From Chryseobacterium lactis (GTDB taxonomy: Bacteria; Bacteroidota; Bacteroidia; Flavobacteriales; Weeksellaceae): DNA of 64,000 nucleotides. Below the pieces are notes generated by a model. The model ran no database searches and was not told the origin of the DNA. It saw nothing but the letters and a program-made list of their open reading frames with translations. Positions within the stretch are counted from its first letter, which is position 1; every line of letters starts with the position of its first letter. Shown one piece after another: positions 1-8,738 of this stretch. A program made the translations under genes and the position numbers. The stretch spans positions 4,216,001-4,280,000 of the forward strand of contig NZ_CP033924.1 of the NCBI RefSeq assembly GCF_003815875.1. The letters run 5' to 3'.

Positions 1-1641
1 CAACACGGAGTTTCCGATATCTCTAAGATTTTTCAACGAATGAATCAATCTTTCATTATCTCTCTGGTGTAATCCGATACTCGGTTCATCAAGAATATAC
101 AACACATTCACAAGCTGAGATCCTATCTGTGTTGCCAGACGAATCCTTTGCGATTCACCTCCGGAAAGGGTTTTTGAACTTCTACTCAGACTTAAATAAT
201 CCAAACCGACATCCAATAAAAACTGAAGTCTGGTTTCAATCTCTTTTAAAATCTCATGAGCGATAATTTTATTTTTCTCTGAAAATTTATCTTTAACATC
301 AGCCAACCATTCTTTTAAATCTGATAGGCTTAATCCATTAACCTCAGCAATATTCTTCCCGTCTATTTTAAAACTTAAGCTTGAAGGCTGAAGACGTGTT
401 CCGCCGCATTCCGGACAAATTTCTTCTGTCGTAAAATGTCTTTCCAGTAAAATTGCTTCGTAAGATTCCCTTTCATCGATCATTTCTTCCATGAAAGCAA
501 TTAAGCCATCAAAGCTGATTTTTATTTTTTTGGTAATTCCGGCATACTTAAGATCTTTGTTGAATTCTTTATGGCAGCCGTTATAAATATAATCCAGTGC
601 TTCTTCCGGGATATCTTTTAGCGGAGTCGTCATTCCCAGTCCGAAAATCTCCAGGATATTTTTGATTTGTGAAAGAATCCATTTGTTGGATTTAATATCT
701 TCCAAAGGCAGTAATCCGCCCTGGTTGATTGATAATTTCGGATTGTCTATAAAGTAATCGGTATTGATCTTTTTGATCATTCCTAATCCTTTACAATTGG
801 GACAACTTCCTTTTGGCGAGTTGAATGAGAAAGTATTCGGTTCTGGTAACGCCAGTGAATGACCTGTTTCCGCATCCATCAGGTTTTTAGAAAAATATTC
901 GATATCTGTACTTCCCAACTTCTGGATTCCGATAATTCCTTCACCCATTTCCATTGCTGTTCGCAATGATTTTTCCATTCTGCTTTCTGAAGCATTTTCT
1001 CCGATAATCCAACGGTCGATCACAATATCGATATCGTGGGTTTTATAACGGTCCAGTTTCAGATCGTATTCAATATCCTGTAATGCTCCATCAATTCTTG
1101 CCTGTCCGTACCCTTTCTTGGCCATCTGTACAAAAAGTTCATGGTAATGTCCTTTTCTTGAACGCACAACAGGAGCCAGCAACATAATCTTTTCTCCCTT
1201 GTAATTTTCTTTGATCGTCTCAAGAATCTGATCTTCGGTATAACTTACCAATTTTTGTCCGGTAGTTAATGAATAGGCATCAGAAACTCTTGCATATAAA
1301 AGACGCAAAAAGTCATACAGCTCAGTCACTGTTCCTACGGTAGAACGTGGATTTTTATTGGTTGTTTTCTGCTCAATGGCAATCACAGGAGAAAGTCCTT
1401 CAATTTTATCTACATCGGGACGCTCCAATCCTCCTAAAAACTGACGTGCATAGGCAGAAAATGTTTCTATATAACGACGCTGGCCTTCTGCAAAGATCGT
1501 ATCAAAAGCCAGTGAAGATTTTCCACTTCCTGAAAGACCGGTAATCACTACCAGTTCGTTTCGCGGAATTTTAACATTAATATTCTTTAGGTTGTGTTCA
1601 CGTGCTCCGTAAACTTCTATATATTCTGTTGATTTGCTCAT
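1..1641 (-). CDS. uvrA: Excinuclease ABC subunit A, N-terminal part (cut by window edge)
   Basis: DNA damage sensor of nucleotide excision repair; it dimerises and loads UvrB onto lesions. The first 547 codons are present and the 3' part lies beyond base 1. Visible features are the start [17 protein letters not shown], a Walker A (GLSGSGKS) near residues 33-40, CxxC pairs of the zinc-binding insert (CPNCKGLG, then CPECGGTR), and the ABC signature LSGGE near residue 490 followed by the Walker B stretch LDEPSIGLH. The fragment ends just after the D-loop of the first ATPase half. The ATG at 1639-1641 agrees with the family N-terminus, and a TATTTTTG -7-like box lies upstream at 1677-1684 on the same strand. 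No frameshift was seen. Confidence 0.95.
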   Translation of the reverse strand, partial: MSKSTEYIEVYGAREHNLKNINVKIPRNELVVITGLSGSGKSSLAFDTIFAEGQRRYIETFSAYARQFLGGLERPDVDKIEGLSPVIAIEQKTTNKNPRSTVGTVTELYDFLRLLYARVSDAYSLTTGQKLVSYTEDQILETIKENYKGEKIMLLAPVVRSRKGHYHELFVQMAKKGYGQARIDGALQDIEYDLKLDRYKTHDIDIVIDRWIIGENASESRMEKSLRTAMEMGEGIIGIQKLGSTDIEYFSKNLMDAETGHSLALPEPNTFSFNSPKGSCPNCKGLGMIKKINTDYFIDNPKLSINQGGLLPLEDIKSNKWILSQIKNILEIFGLGMTTPLKDIPEEALDYIYNGCHKEFNKDLKYAGITKKIKISFDGLIAFMEEMIDERESYEAILLERHFTTEEICPECGGTRLQPSSLSFKIDGKNIAEVNGLSLSDLKEWLADVKDKFSEKNKIIAHEILKEIETRLQFLLDVGLDYLSLSRSSKTLSGGESQRIRLATQIGSQLVNVLYILDEPSIGLHQRDNERLIHSLKNLRDIGNSVL

Positions 1642-1827
1642 AATTTGGAGTGGTTTTGCCTGAAAATCACAACGTGCAAAAATACGGAATTTTTATGGAA
1701 TTTTTTAAACTATACGATGGATAAAAGTTATCCTTTATCAACTTATTTTGATAACTCAGGTAATGATATAAGAATCAAAACCGGCCTTAAGATGCTTCAG
1801 TATGTTTCTTTTCAGTGTATAGAAAGC

Positions 1828-1860
1828 AAAAAGACTGATACAAATGATATCAGTCTTTTT
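1828..1860 (-). terminator. Intrinsic terminator
   Basis: A perfect 13-bp stem (AAAAAGACTGATA paired with its complement) with a 7-nt loop and flanking A/T runs. It lies just past the 3' end of the DUF3829-like gene and before uvrA, so it should end the lipoprotein/tssF/tssE transcript. Confidence 0.85.
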
Positions 1861-1877
1861 ATAGTATAGAATATTTT

Positions 1878-2807
1878 TTACTTCACAAATGTGTTGTAGG
1901 CACTCAATACGGTTTCATAGGAAGAATCCATCTGCTGGATGTCACTATCCGGGATTTTACCGGCTTCTTTAGAATCTCTGATCAGTTTTCTGTAATTATC
2001 TACGAAGGTGGAAGCGCTTTTATTAAAGTATTCAAACTCAGATTTTTTGTGGGAATACTGTTGATCTTTCACATTAAAATCCATTTTAGAATTGGTTTCT
2101 ACCAATTTGGCAAACTCGTCATATTTTTTCTGAGCTTCAGCTTCATTAAATTTTCCTGCATACTGTTTTCCTAAAAGATCGATAACCGAATCCAAAGAAT
2201 TCATCACATTTTTGGATGAGATAATATATTCTTTCATTGGATGGTCTTTTAAAATCACATTCTCAGCGGCATCAGTGGCAGGCTTAATTTTAGCCATCAC
2301 ATTTTCTCCTGAGACATACAAAGCTTCTGCATCAGTCTCAATCTCTTTTTTAATAGCCTCTGCTTTTGCTCCTTTATCGTCTTTATAATCTTCAGAACTT
2401 ATATAGGACTTCAGTTCTTCAAACTTTTTTTCTATATTTTCTTTTTTAGCCTTATAGATAGCAAAATCCTTTTCAATGGCTGTTTTATCTTTTCCGAATC
2501 CAGATGGAATGCTTTTAATTTTGGAAAGCGTATAATCCATTGAACTGCCTATTATAGGTATGATCGAAATATTTCCTCCTTTTGCTTTTACAACGGATTC
2601 ATCTGCATATTTTAAGACTCTTTCAACAAATTTGGAAGTATTTTTATAAGAATCGATGAAGTTATTGTTAAAGTCAATAATAGCATTAGCCTCAGCTTCT
2701 CCTCCTAAATTTAAAACAGTATTAGCAATGCCGTCGGCTCCTTTTTTACAGCTTATGACCGTAGCCGTCAAAGACATAGCCATTGCCATTACAATAATCT
2801 TTCTCAT
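1878..2807 (-). CDS. DUF3829-like lipoprotein next to T6SS baseplate genes
   Basis: A 309-residue lipoprotein. The signal peptide ends in a lipobox with Cys20 (VISC-KK). The mature part is mostly predicted helix and rich in Lys, Glu and Asp, with the YxNxxxDxYxNT-like start and long helical repeats typical of DUF3829 proteins. It lies 24 bp downstream of tssF on the same strand and is followed by a strong terminator, so it is probably the last gene of a three-gene operon with tssE and tssF. Subtype-iii T6SS has an outer-membrane lipoprotein (TssQ) in its membrane complex; whether this protein plays that part is only a guess from context. Family assignment is by pattern recognition, not a search. 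Confidence 0.6.
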   Translation of the reverse strand: MRKIIVMAMAMSLTATVISCKKGADGIANTVLNLGGEAEANAIIDFNNNFIDSYKNTSKFVERVLKYADESVVKAKGGNISIIPIIGSSMDYTLSKIKSIPSGFGKDKTAIEKDFAIYKAKKENIEKKFEELKSYISSEDYKDDKGAKAEAIKKEIETDAEALYVSGENVMAKIKPATDAAENVILKDHPMKEYIISSKNVMNSLDSVIDLLGKQYAGKFNEAEAQKKYDEFAKLVETNSKMDFNVKDQQYSHKKSEFEYFNKSASTFVDNYRKLIRDSKEAGKIPDSDIQQMDSSYETVLSAYNTFVK

Positions 2808-2831
2808 ATTTTATTCGTTTTGGTTTTCGTT

Positions 2832-4715
2832 TTACATATCCTGGAATTCAATATCTTCATTGCTTATTTTCACAAGATATTCAATTCCGTCAATAGCTTT
2901 GGCTATAATCTGATTTCTGATAATATTGGCCATATTTTCCCAATAGGCTCTTCCATAGAAGGAATAATTCTGCGGAATGATTTCTACCTCCACAGTTCTT
3001 ACAAAACCTTCTTTAGGCTTATTGCTGATCATTGTTCCTCTTCTGACCTTTACCTCTCTCAATTCGTCTTTGAGAATCATTCGGCAATAGTTTTTAACAT
3101 CTTCAAGAGAAATGATTTTGTCTCGAGTGGTTAATGCATATTTATAAGCCTGAATACTGTCTGTCCCTTTTTGTTCTTCTGAACCTCCTAGTGTTTCGGT
3201 AAGCAAAACTACGGTTTGAGATTTTAATTGGTTTGAAAGTTCTGTTCCGGGACGCATATGATTGGCCAGTGTACAATGAGTTACCCAAAATGCAGCATAG
3301 GTGTGATCTGTTTTCTCTACGGGTTCCATGATGACGTAATTCAGTTCCTGTCTGATATTTCGTTTGGCATTGTTCACTTTCTGCACCATCGATTTCATCT
3401 TATCAGACATTTCACTGAGGACGCCTTTTACATTATCCCTGTTTAAAAGGGAAAATGCGGCAATTTCATCTCGTGTCAGCTCCAGAACGTTAGCGATCAT
3501 ATCTACCGCATTTCTGTTGGTAAAACGTTCCATTCCTCCTTTTCTTACCGTATATAACCCCTTCTTCAAATCATCGGCAGGAGTAAATGGAATTTCCGAA
3601 TACCTTCTTCCATCACCATCCTGAACCTCATCTACATACAGGAAATGTTCACCCTCGTCTGTTACCAAAGGAATATTATTCCCCATAATATCCAGACTGT
3701 ATTCTGTTTTTTTCCAACCTCTGTTGTAGACAGGGAAAGCATTTAAAACAAATGAAAAGTTATCCAGAATTTCAGCAGAAAATTGCGGTGGGAACTCAAA
3801 AGTTAGCCACAAATACGGTTTATTCTCCAAATATTTTACAATCTCTTCTTTCCCGGAAAGGAAATCAAGATTCTGCGGCAGCTGTCCCGGTTCTGAAAAT
3901 AAGCTTTGAGAAATTCCTGTAATCTCAATAAATTTATGACGATAAATACTTTTAATATCTTCAATAACTTTTCTACGGATAGACTGCTCTTTGAACATTT
4001 GTTCGTATCCATCCGAATGGCTTTCGGTAAGATAACTCAGTCCTTCTCTTACGAATAAAGGATTTCCATTACTGGAAACCGTGATATATGGCAACAATTT
4101 ATATACAAAATCCAGATGTTCAAAAGCAGGATTGGAGCAATATATGCTTAGATATTTAGGATAGTTTTCACTTACATATTTACTGACATCCACTCCTACC
4201 GTAATTTTTCTGTAATCTTCCGGTCTTCCCTGAAATCGTGCAATAGGTATTTTGTTGAATCTGTCATCAATGCTGTAGCAGGTATTTCCTACAAACATGA
4301 TGGAGGTGTGAACTTTATTGATTCTTACATTTCCTACCGGAGTAAAAGGAATATTCAGCTGTTTATCCGACTCTGATTTTACAGTGGATGTCATCTGCTT
4401 ACGGAAGAAAAACTCCGTATGTTCCAATAATACTTCGGAGGAATCATAAGGTTGCGTAAAAGCAACGGCATGAGATGGTATAGGATGGGTATAAATAGAA
4501 GGAGTCAGCAGTTTTGCCAGTTTCTCTAAAATTCTGGCGTTAACAGTCTGTATTTCATTATTTGCTTTAAAGACTTCTGTACTGAATGCATCTATCAATA
4601 GCTTTACAAAAGGATCTAATGACTGCGGGCTTTTCAGTCCCCAGACTTTAGTGGCATTCTGAAGCATTCTTGCTTTTACAGATTCTTTGGAATAGATATT
4701 CTGATCTAAATTCAT
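2832..4715 (-). CDS. tssF: Type VI secretion baseplate subunit TssF (subtype iii-like)
   Basis: About 627 residues. The N-terminus (MNLDQNIYSKESVKARML, then LLIDAFSTEVFKANNEIQ and a LAKLLTPSIYTHPIPSHAV stretch) matches the TssF/VasA pattern; TssF forms the wedge of the T6SS baseplate with TssE, TssG and TssK. The frame can be extended to a TTG at 4748, overlapping tssE, but the ATG at 4713-4715 gives the conserved N-terminus and is preferred. It follows tssE by about 25 bp and precedes the lipoprotein gene. No tssG, tssK, sheath, hcp or clpV gene is nearby, so the rest of the machine must be elsewhere, or this is a remnant. The reading frame is intact over its whole length. Confidence 0.75.
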   Translation of the reverse strand: MNLDQNIYSKESVKARMLQNATKVWGLKSPQSLDPFVKLLIDAFSTEVFKANNEIQTVNARILEKLAKLLTPSIYTHPIPSHAVAFTQPYDSSEVLLEHTEFFFRKQMTSTVKSESDKQLNIPFTPVGNVRINKVHTSIMFVGNTCYSIDDRFNKIPIARFQGRPEDYRKITVGVDVSKYVSENYPKYLSIYCSNPAFEHLDFVYKLLPYITVSSNGNPLFVREGLSYLTESHSDGYEQMFKEQSIRRKVIEDIKSIYRHKFIEITGISQSLFSEPGQLPQNLDFLSGKEEIVKYLENKPYLWLTFEFPPQFSAEILDNFSFVLNAFPVYNRGWKKTEYSLDIMGNNIPLVTDEGEHFLYVDEVQDGDGRRYSEIPFTPADDLKKGLYTVRKGGMERFTNRNAVDMIANVLELTRDEIAAFSLLNRDNVKGVLSEMSDKMKSMVQKVNNAKRNIRQELNYVIMEPVEKTDHTYAAFWVTHCTLANHMRPGTELSNQLKSQTVVLLTETLGGSEEQKGTDSIQAYKYALTTRDKIISLEDVKNYCRMILKDELREVKVRRGTMISNKPKEGFVRTVEVEIIPQNYSFYGRAYWENMANIIRNQIIAKAIDGIEYLVKISNEDIEFQDM

Positions 4716-4740
4716 GATTTGTTTTTCGGTGTTAAAAATT

Positions 4741-5181
4741 TTAATCAATAGACATCGGACTCAGGAACAGTTCGGTTGAAAAACTGAAACGTTCTCCTGT
4801 TTCCTCCATTTTTGCATTGATGGCAATTCTTACTTTCTTTTTAATTTCTGTGTGTTCTTTGGTATCGTAGCTGTGCTCTACAAATTGGATGTGGGCGTCA
4901 ATCTGGGGATGTACAATTCGGGGTTCATACTCCTGGATCTGTCTTCTGAGACTTTTAACAAAAACATTTTCCCATATGGCACTGGTTACTCCGTTATCGA
5001 ATTCCAGGTTCCAAACGTCGTTTCCATAGTTTTCATCATATCTGTTCTCCCCTTTTTTAGTCGTGATCAGCAGCATAATGTTATGGGCAATACTTTCTCC
5101 CATATCGCAGGTATCGATACTTCCGCCTTCGGTCATTAAAGTAGATGGGACGAAGGGCATTCTGTAATTTGGTGTATCCAT
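4741..5181 (-). CDS. tssE: TssE-like GPW/gp25 baseplate protein
   Basis: 146 residues with the gp25 lysozyme-like fold pattern of T6SS and phage baseplates. It has an N-terminal GESIAHNIMLLITTKKGENRY segment (the 'one end' of gp25 proteins), then an acidic YDENYGNDVWNLEF stretch and a C-terminal beta region. In T6SS this protein joins the sheath to the baseplate. It is the first gene of the tssE-tssF-lipoprotein unit. Upstream (5182-5499) there is no gene, only a MITE-like palindrome and the terminator of the next gene. A gp25 protein of another contractile injection system is possible, but the adjacent TssF favours T6SS. Confidence 0.75.
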   Translation of the reverse strand: MDTPNYRMPFVPSTLMTEGGSIDTCDMGESIAHNIMLLITTKKGENRYDENYGNDVWNLEFDNGVTSAIWENVFVKSLRRQIQEYEPRIVHPQIDAHIQFVEHSYDTKEHTEIKKKVRIAINAKMEETGERFSFSTELFLSPMSID

Positions 5182-5279
5182 AGCTTTCTATTTTTTACTT
5201 CATGGTTGCGTTTACTTAAAAACGAAATACCAAAATACACATTTTCACTAAATAATTGTCATAATACCTTAAAATATTA

Positions 5280-5430
5280 GGTGGTTATATACAATTTTAC
5301 TCTAATCCTGATATCTTAGTTATTATAACTCTGTCATTCTGAATGTAACGAGGTGAAATGAAGAATCTAGCCATACATGAGATTCTTCCTTCGTCAGAAT
5401 GACAATGGTGTAAAATTGTATACAGTTACC
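5280..5430. repeat. MITE/REP-like nested palindrome
   Basis: A 151-bp non-coding element. Its ends form an imperfect inverted repeat of about 22 bp; 5288-5300 (TATACAATTTTAC) is exactly complementary to 5410-5422. Inside is a second inverted repeat: TGTCATTCTGA at 5332-5342 and its complement at 5394-5404, with AAGAATCT and AGATTCTT nearer the centre. There is no ORF. It fills most of the gap (5182-5499) between the tssE promoter side and the permease 3' end. The structure suits a non-autonomous transposable element or REP-type repeat. Confidence 0.7.
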
Positions 5431-5442
5431 AAATATTATTTA

Positions 5443-5474
5443 AAAATAAAGGCTTTCAAAGTGAATTGAAAGCC
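5443..5474 (-). terminator. Intrinsic terminator of the permease gene
   Basis: Stem GGCTTTCAA (5451-5459) pairs with TTGAAAGCC (5466-5474). On the minus strand it is followed by TTTATTTTT, directly after the permease stop codon. Confidence 0.8.
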
Positions 5475-5499
5475 CTGTAACTATTATCTCTATTGTATT

Positions 5500-6912
5500 T
5501 TATTCAACGGTCTTCTTTCGATTAATAAAATAGTAGACCGGAAGCCCCAATAATACAAGTACGAATCCCGGCCATGTGTATTGTTGCTTATAAATTAAAA
5601 GTAAAATACAGAAACATGCTCCAATCAACAGGTAAATAACCGGAGTTACCGGATAAAGCCAGGTTTTGTAAGGTCTTTCCAGCTCTGGTTGTTTAATTCT
5701 CAGGTAAATAACTCCAAAAACAGTAATCATATAAAAAAGTACAATGACAAACGATATCATATCCAGAAGATTTCCATACTGACCGCTCAGGCATAAGATA
5801 GAAGCCCAGACTCCCTGCATCCACAAAGCATTTTCCGGAACTTCATTTTTATTATTTTTTACTGCTGATTTAAAAAACATACCATCTTTTGCCATCGTCT
5901 GAAAAACTCTCGCTCCGGCTAAAATCAACCCGTTATTACATCCAAATGTGGAGATCATAACCAACAATGCAATAATAATGGTTCCGGCACTTCCAAAAAT
6001 ATTCTGAGATGCGGCTACGGCTACCCTGTCATTTGCTGCAAAGGCAATTCCATCACGGTCTAATGCATTTAAATACACAAAATTCACGGCGATATAAAGA
6101 ATCATTACGGCAGAAGTACCATAAATCATTGATTTTACCACATTTCTTTTAGGATTATCTATTTCTCCGGAAACAAAGGTCACACTTTCCCAAGCTACAG
6201 AACTAAAAACGGATCCAACCATTGCGGCAGCAATTCCACCCAGTAAAGTCATCCCTCCGATGGGCTGCCAGCCTTCTTTCAGAAAACTTCCATCGATATT
6301 TTTTTTAAGATTACTAAATGAGCCGAAGCTGAAACTTTCTGCTAGATGTGAAGCATTCACTAAGATAAAGCCTAATGCAATCAGCCCAAGCAGGGCTATA
6401 ATTTTTGATCCTGTGAAGATATTCTGCAGAAACTTTCCACTTTCTACTCCTCTTGTATTGATATAGGTAAGCAAAAGAATGACTGCAATTGCCAGAATTT
6501 GGATCCACGTAATTTTAAACTCACCACTTTGAAAAATAGGTGCTGCATCATTGAGTGAAGGAATCAGGTAAGCTGTAAATTTACCGAAAGCCATTGCTAC
6601 GGCAGCGATTGTTCCGGTTTGTATAACGGTAAATAGTCCCCAACCATAAAGGAAACCCATTCTTTTTCCGAAAATTTCTTTAAGATAAGTATATTGCCCA
6701 CCTGCTTTTGGAAATAAGGCAGAAAGCTCACCATAGCTGATTGCTGCTGCCACCGTCATTATTCCTGTAATCACCCATACCACAATAAGCCAGAATCCGG
6801 ATCCCAGATTGCGCATCATATCGGCGCTTACAATAAAGATCCCACTTCCGATCATAGATCCCATTACCAGCATAATGGCGTCCCAAAGTTTCAGTTTTTT
6901 TTGCATAGTCAA
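5500..6912 (-). CDS. APC-family amino-acid permease
   Basis: 470 residues with about 12 hydrophobic membrane segments. The first carries the APC superfamily signature GSMIGSGIFIVSADM (around residues 18-32), where the helix break binds the substrate backbone. Later segments show FPKAGGQYTYLKEIFG after TM2 and the CNNGLILAGARVFQTMAKDG loop seen in LAT-type exchangers and bacterial SteT/YfnA-like permeases. It is probably an inner-membrane amino-acid transporter of unknown specificity. A second ATG at 6904-6906 (MQKK) is an equally plausible start. A TATATTTG box at 6923-6930 on the same strand could be its -7 element. It is transcribed alone. Confidence 0.85.
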   Translation of the reverse strand: MTMQKKLKLWDAIMLVMGSMIGSGIFIVSADMMRNLGSGFWLIVVWVITGIMTVAAAISYGELSALFPKAGGQYTYLKEIFGKRMGFLYGWGLFTVIQTGTIAAVAMAFGKFTAYLIPSLNDAAPIFQSGEFKITWIQILAIAVILLLTYINTRGVESGKFLQNIFTGSKIIALLGLIALGFILVNASHLAESFSFGSFSNLKKNIDGSFLKEGWQPIGGMTLLGGIAAAMVGSVFSSVAWESVTFVSGEIDNPKRNVVKSMIYGTSAVMILYIAVNFVYLNALDRDGIAFAANDRVAVAASQNIFGSAGTIIIALLVMISTFGCNNGLILAGARVFQTMAKDGMFFKSAVKNNKNEVPENALWMQGVWASILCLSGQYGNLLDMISFVIVLFYMITVFGVIYLRIKQPELERPYKTWLYPVTPVIYLLIGACFCILLLIYKQQYTWPGFVLVLLGLPVYYFINRKKTVE

Positions 6913-7048
6913 GTATAGGCGTCAAATATAAACAAATCTCTTATTGATTTTGAATTTTGTTTAAAATTTACAAAAACACCTGTTTTTTATCATTTTTTAT
7001 TCTGTTATGATTCAGTTTTAATTAGTATTTTTGGAAAAATTATTAAAA

Positions 7049-7549
7049 ATGAAATTCAAAGCTATATTATTCGCGGCAGCTGTAAGTTTTTCTACTTTGG
7101 CCTTTGCACAGGAGATGGGGCCACCGGCAGGAAATGCCTTAGCAGGTGACACTTATGGAGGTGAAGTCTCTTCATCCGTGGAATCTAAAGCCATAACAGT
7201 AGATAAACTGAACAAACAACTTAAAAAAGACAACAAGAAAGTTGAAAATGTAGCCATTAAAGGTAAAGTAACTGATGTTTGTGATAAAAAAGGATGTTGG
7301 CTTACGATTCAGACAGAAGACAATTCAAAGTTTTTTGTTAAAATGAAAGATTATGCCTTTTTTGTACCTACCGCTTTGAAGGGGAAAAATGTAGTTTTGG
7401 AAGGAAGTGCTGAAAGAAAAGTAACTTCTGTAAATGAGCAGAAACATTATGCTGAAGATGCAAAGAAACCTCAATCTGAAATTGATGCGATTACGCAGCC
7501 GAAAGAAGAGATCAGATTTGTAGCCAACGGTATCAAAGTAGTTAATTAA
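7049..7549 (+). CDS. DUF4920-family secreted protein
   Basis: About 166 residues starting MKFKAILFAAAVSFSTLAFAQ, a clear Sec signal peptide. The mature domain has an OB-fold-like pattern with the motif VTDVCDKKGCWLTI (two Cys), then FFVKMKDYAFFVP and a C-terminal IRFVANGIKVV strand, as in DUF4920 proteins of Bacteroidota. The Cys pair may bind a metal or form a disulfide; function is unknown. A TTG start at 7031 in the same frame is unlikely because it would sit inside the TATTTTTG promoter-like box at 7026-7033. The gene is convergent with the M14 peptidase and shares a bidirectional terminator with it. Confidence 0.75.
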   Translation: MKFKAILFAAAVSFSTLAFAQEMGPPAGNALAGDTYGGEVSSSVESKAITVDKLNKQLKKDNKKVENVAIKGKVTDVCDKKGCWLTIQTEDNSKFFVKMKDYAFFVPTALKGKNVVLEGSAERKVTSVNEQKHYAEDAKKPQSEIDAITQPKEEIRFVANGIKVVN

Positions 7550-7597
7550 TATTTTTCAGTTTTAGTGAAAGCTTTTTCTACTGAAGAAATAAAAAGC

Positions 7598-7630
7598 AAA
7601 AACGGCAATCTTTCGATTGCCGTTTTTTTT
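7598..7630. terminator. Bidirectional terminator
   Basis: A 13-bp perfect stem (AAAAACGGCAATC / complement) with a TTTC loop between convergent genes, with U-runs on both strands. On the minus strand it begins right at the peptidase stop codon. Confidence 0.9.
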
Positions 7631-8738
7631 AATCCTCTATTTTAAAATCTACTACCGAGTCCAGTTTCGGATATTTGGTAGCGGACACAAATCTTTTACC
7701 GGTACAGTCTACTTCCAGCCAGCCTTTCTTCCTTCTCACCTCTCCTGCTTCCATTACATAAGGAATAAAAGAAATCTCGTCTTTCCCGTCCTCTTTCATT
7801 TCTCTGTATTGAACAGCGATGTCTAAAATACATTCATGTTCTGTATTCAGTTTTACATTTCTGTATATAATATCATAGTGGGTTTCTTTATTTTCAGGAA
7901 TAGTGAGGTAATTTTCCCAACCTGTAGTATCAGAATTGAGTTCACTCATTGCTTTCAGTGCATAATAAAGAGCAATCGTATAATATTTTCTTGTTCTTTT
8001 TCTGGTATAATCCTCTACAAAATGTCCACCTTCAAATAATATGGTAGGCATCCCGGCTTTTATGAAATTATCGCCTGTAGAAGTAGGATAAAACTCATCA
8101 GAATATCTACCGACCTGATTAGGGATCATTTCTTTTAAATGGGTGTAAACATCTGCAATCACTGCCATACACTTTTTCCTGTTTTCAGTAACGGTACGTT
8201 CAGGATTTTCGGAAGGAGCCAGAAAAGAAAGTGTCGCTGGATGAATACCGTCAGTGGTAAAGATCGTTCTTTGTTCGTGCAGGTTTAATGCATAATCATA
8301 TTTTTTTGAAGCCGCTGCTCTTTTAAGAAACTTAATCTCTTTACTTGCTTCATTATGAAAATCTCTGTTCAGATCAATATCGGCAGCATTAAGCCTTGTC
8401 CACTTTTTAGATCCGTCAGGATTTAGCATAAAAATAAAATCCAATCTGATTTTACTCAATAAATCCTCTTTCATTTCAGGAGCCTTATCCAAACTTACCA
8501 AAAGATCCAGCATTGCATGTGTGGCGTTCGATTCATTACCATGCATCTGCGACCAGGCCAGAATCTGAATATTTCCGGTTCCGATGCTTAACTGATAAAT
8601 GGGTTTATCTAAATAGGATCTTCCGATCTCCTGAATATAATCGCTGAGATTTGTCTGTAAGTAAGAAAATAATTTTTCAGGAGAAATATAGCGATTAGAG
8701 AAATTAAGGTTCTGAATATAGATTTGTTCAAAAGTCAT
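7629..8738 (-). CDS. M14-family zinc carboxypeptidase
   Basis: About 369 residues from the ATG at 8736-8738. Zinc ligands are visible as HGNE (His66, Glu69) in QMHGNESNATHAML and the later His in NLHEQRT. The FMLNPDGSKKWTRLNAADIDLNRDF stretch is the substrate-binding block of M14 peptidases, and LFEGGHF supplies the likely general-base Glu. There is no signal peptide, so it is probably cytoplasmic. The frame continues upstream to an ATG at 8793-8795 and a TTG at 8802-8804, but these run through a palindromic operator-like site and the added residues look non-conserved. It diverges from the XRE regulator and could be under its control. Confidence 0.8.
   Translation of the reverse strand: MTFEQIYIQNLNFSNRYISPEKLFSYLQTNLSDYIQEIGRSYLDKPIYQLSIGTGNIQILAWSQMHGNESNATHAMLDLLVSLDKAPEMKEDLLSKIRLDFIFMLNPDGSKKWTRLNAADIDLNRDFHNEASKEIKFLKRAAASKKYDYALNLHEQRTIFTTDGIHPATLSFLAPSENPERTVTENRKKCMAVIADVYTHLKEMIPNQVGRYSDEFYPTSTGDNFIKAGMPTILFEGGHFVEDYTRKRTRKYYTIALYYALKAMSELNSDTTGWENYLTIPENKETHYDIIYRNVKLNTEHECILDIAVQYREMKEDGKDEISFIPYVMEAGEVRRKKGWLEVDCTGKRFVSATKYPKLDSVVDFKIED

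Noticed and set aside
1645..1869. 74-codon plus ORF in the uvrA-lipoprotein gap
   Set aside because: It runs through the terminator hairpin of the lipoprotein gene and has no plausible start context or family features.
5280..5430. Insertion sequence with transposase
   Set aside because: The inverted-repeat element is only 151 bp and has no ORF, so at most it is a non-autonomous element.
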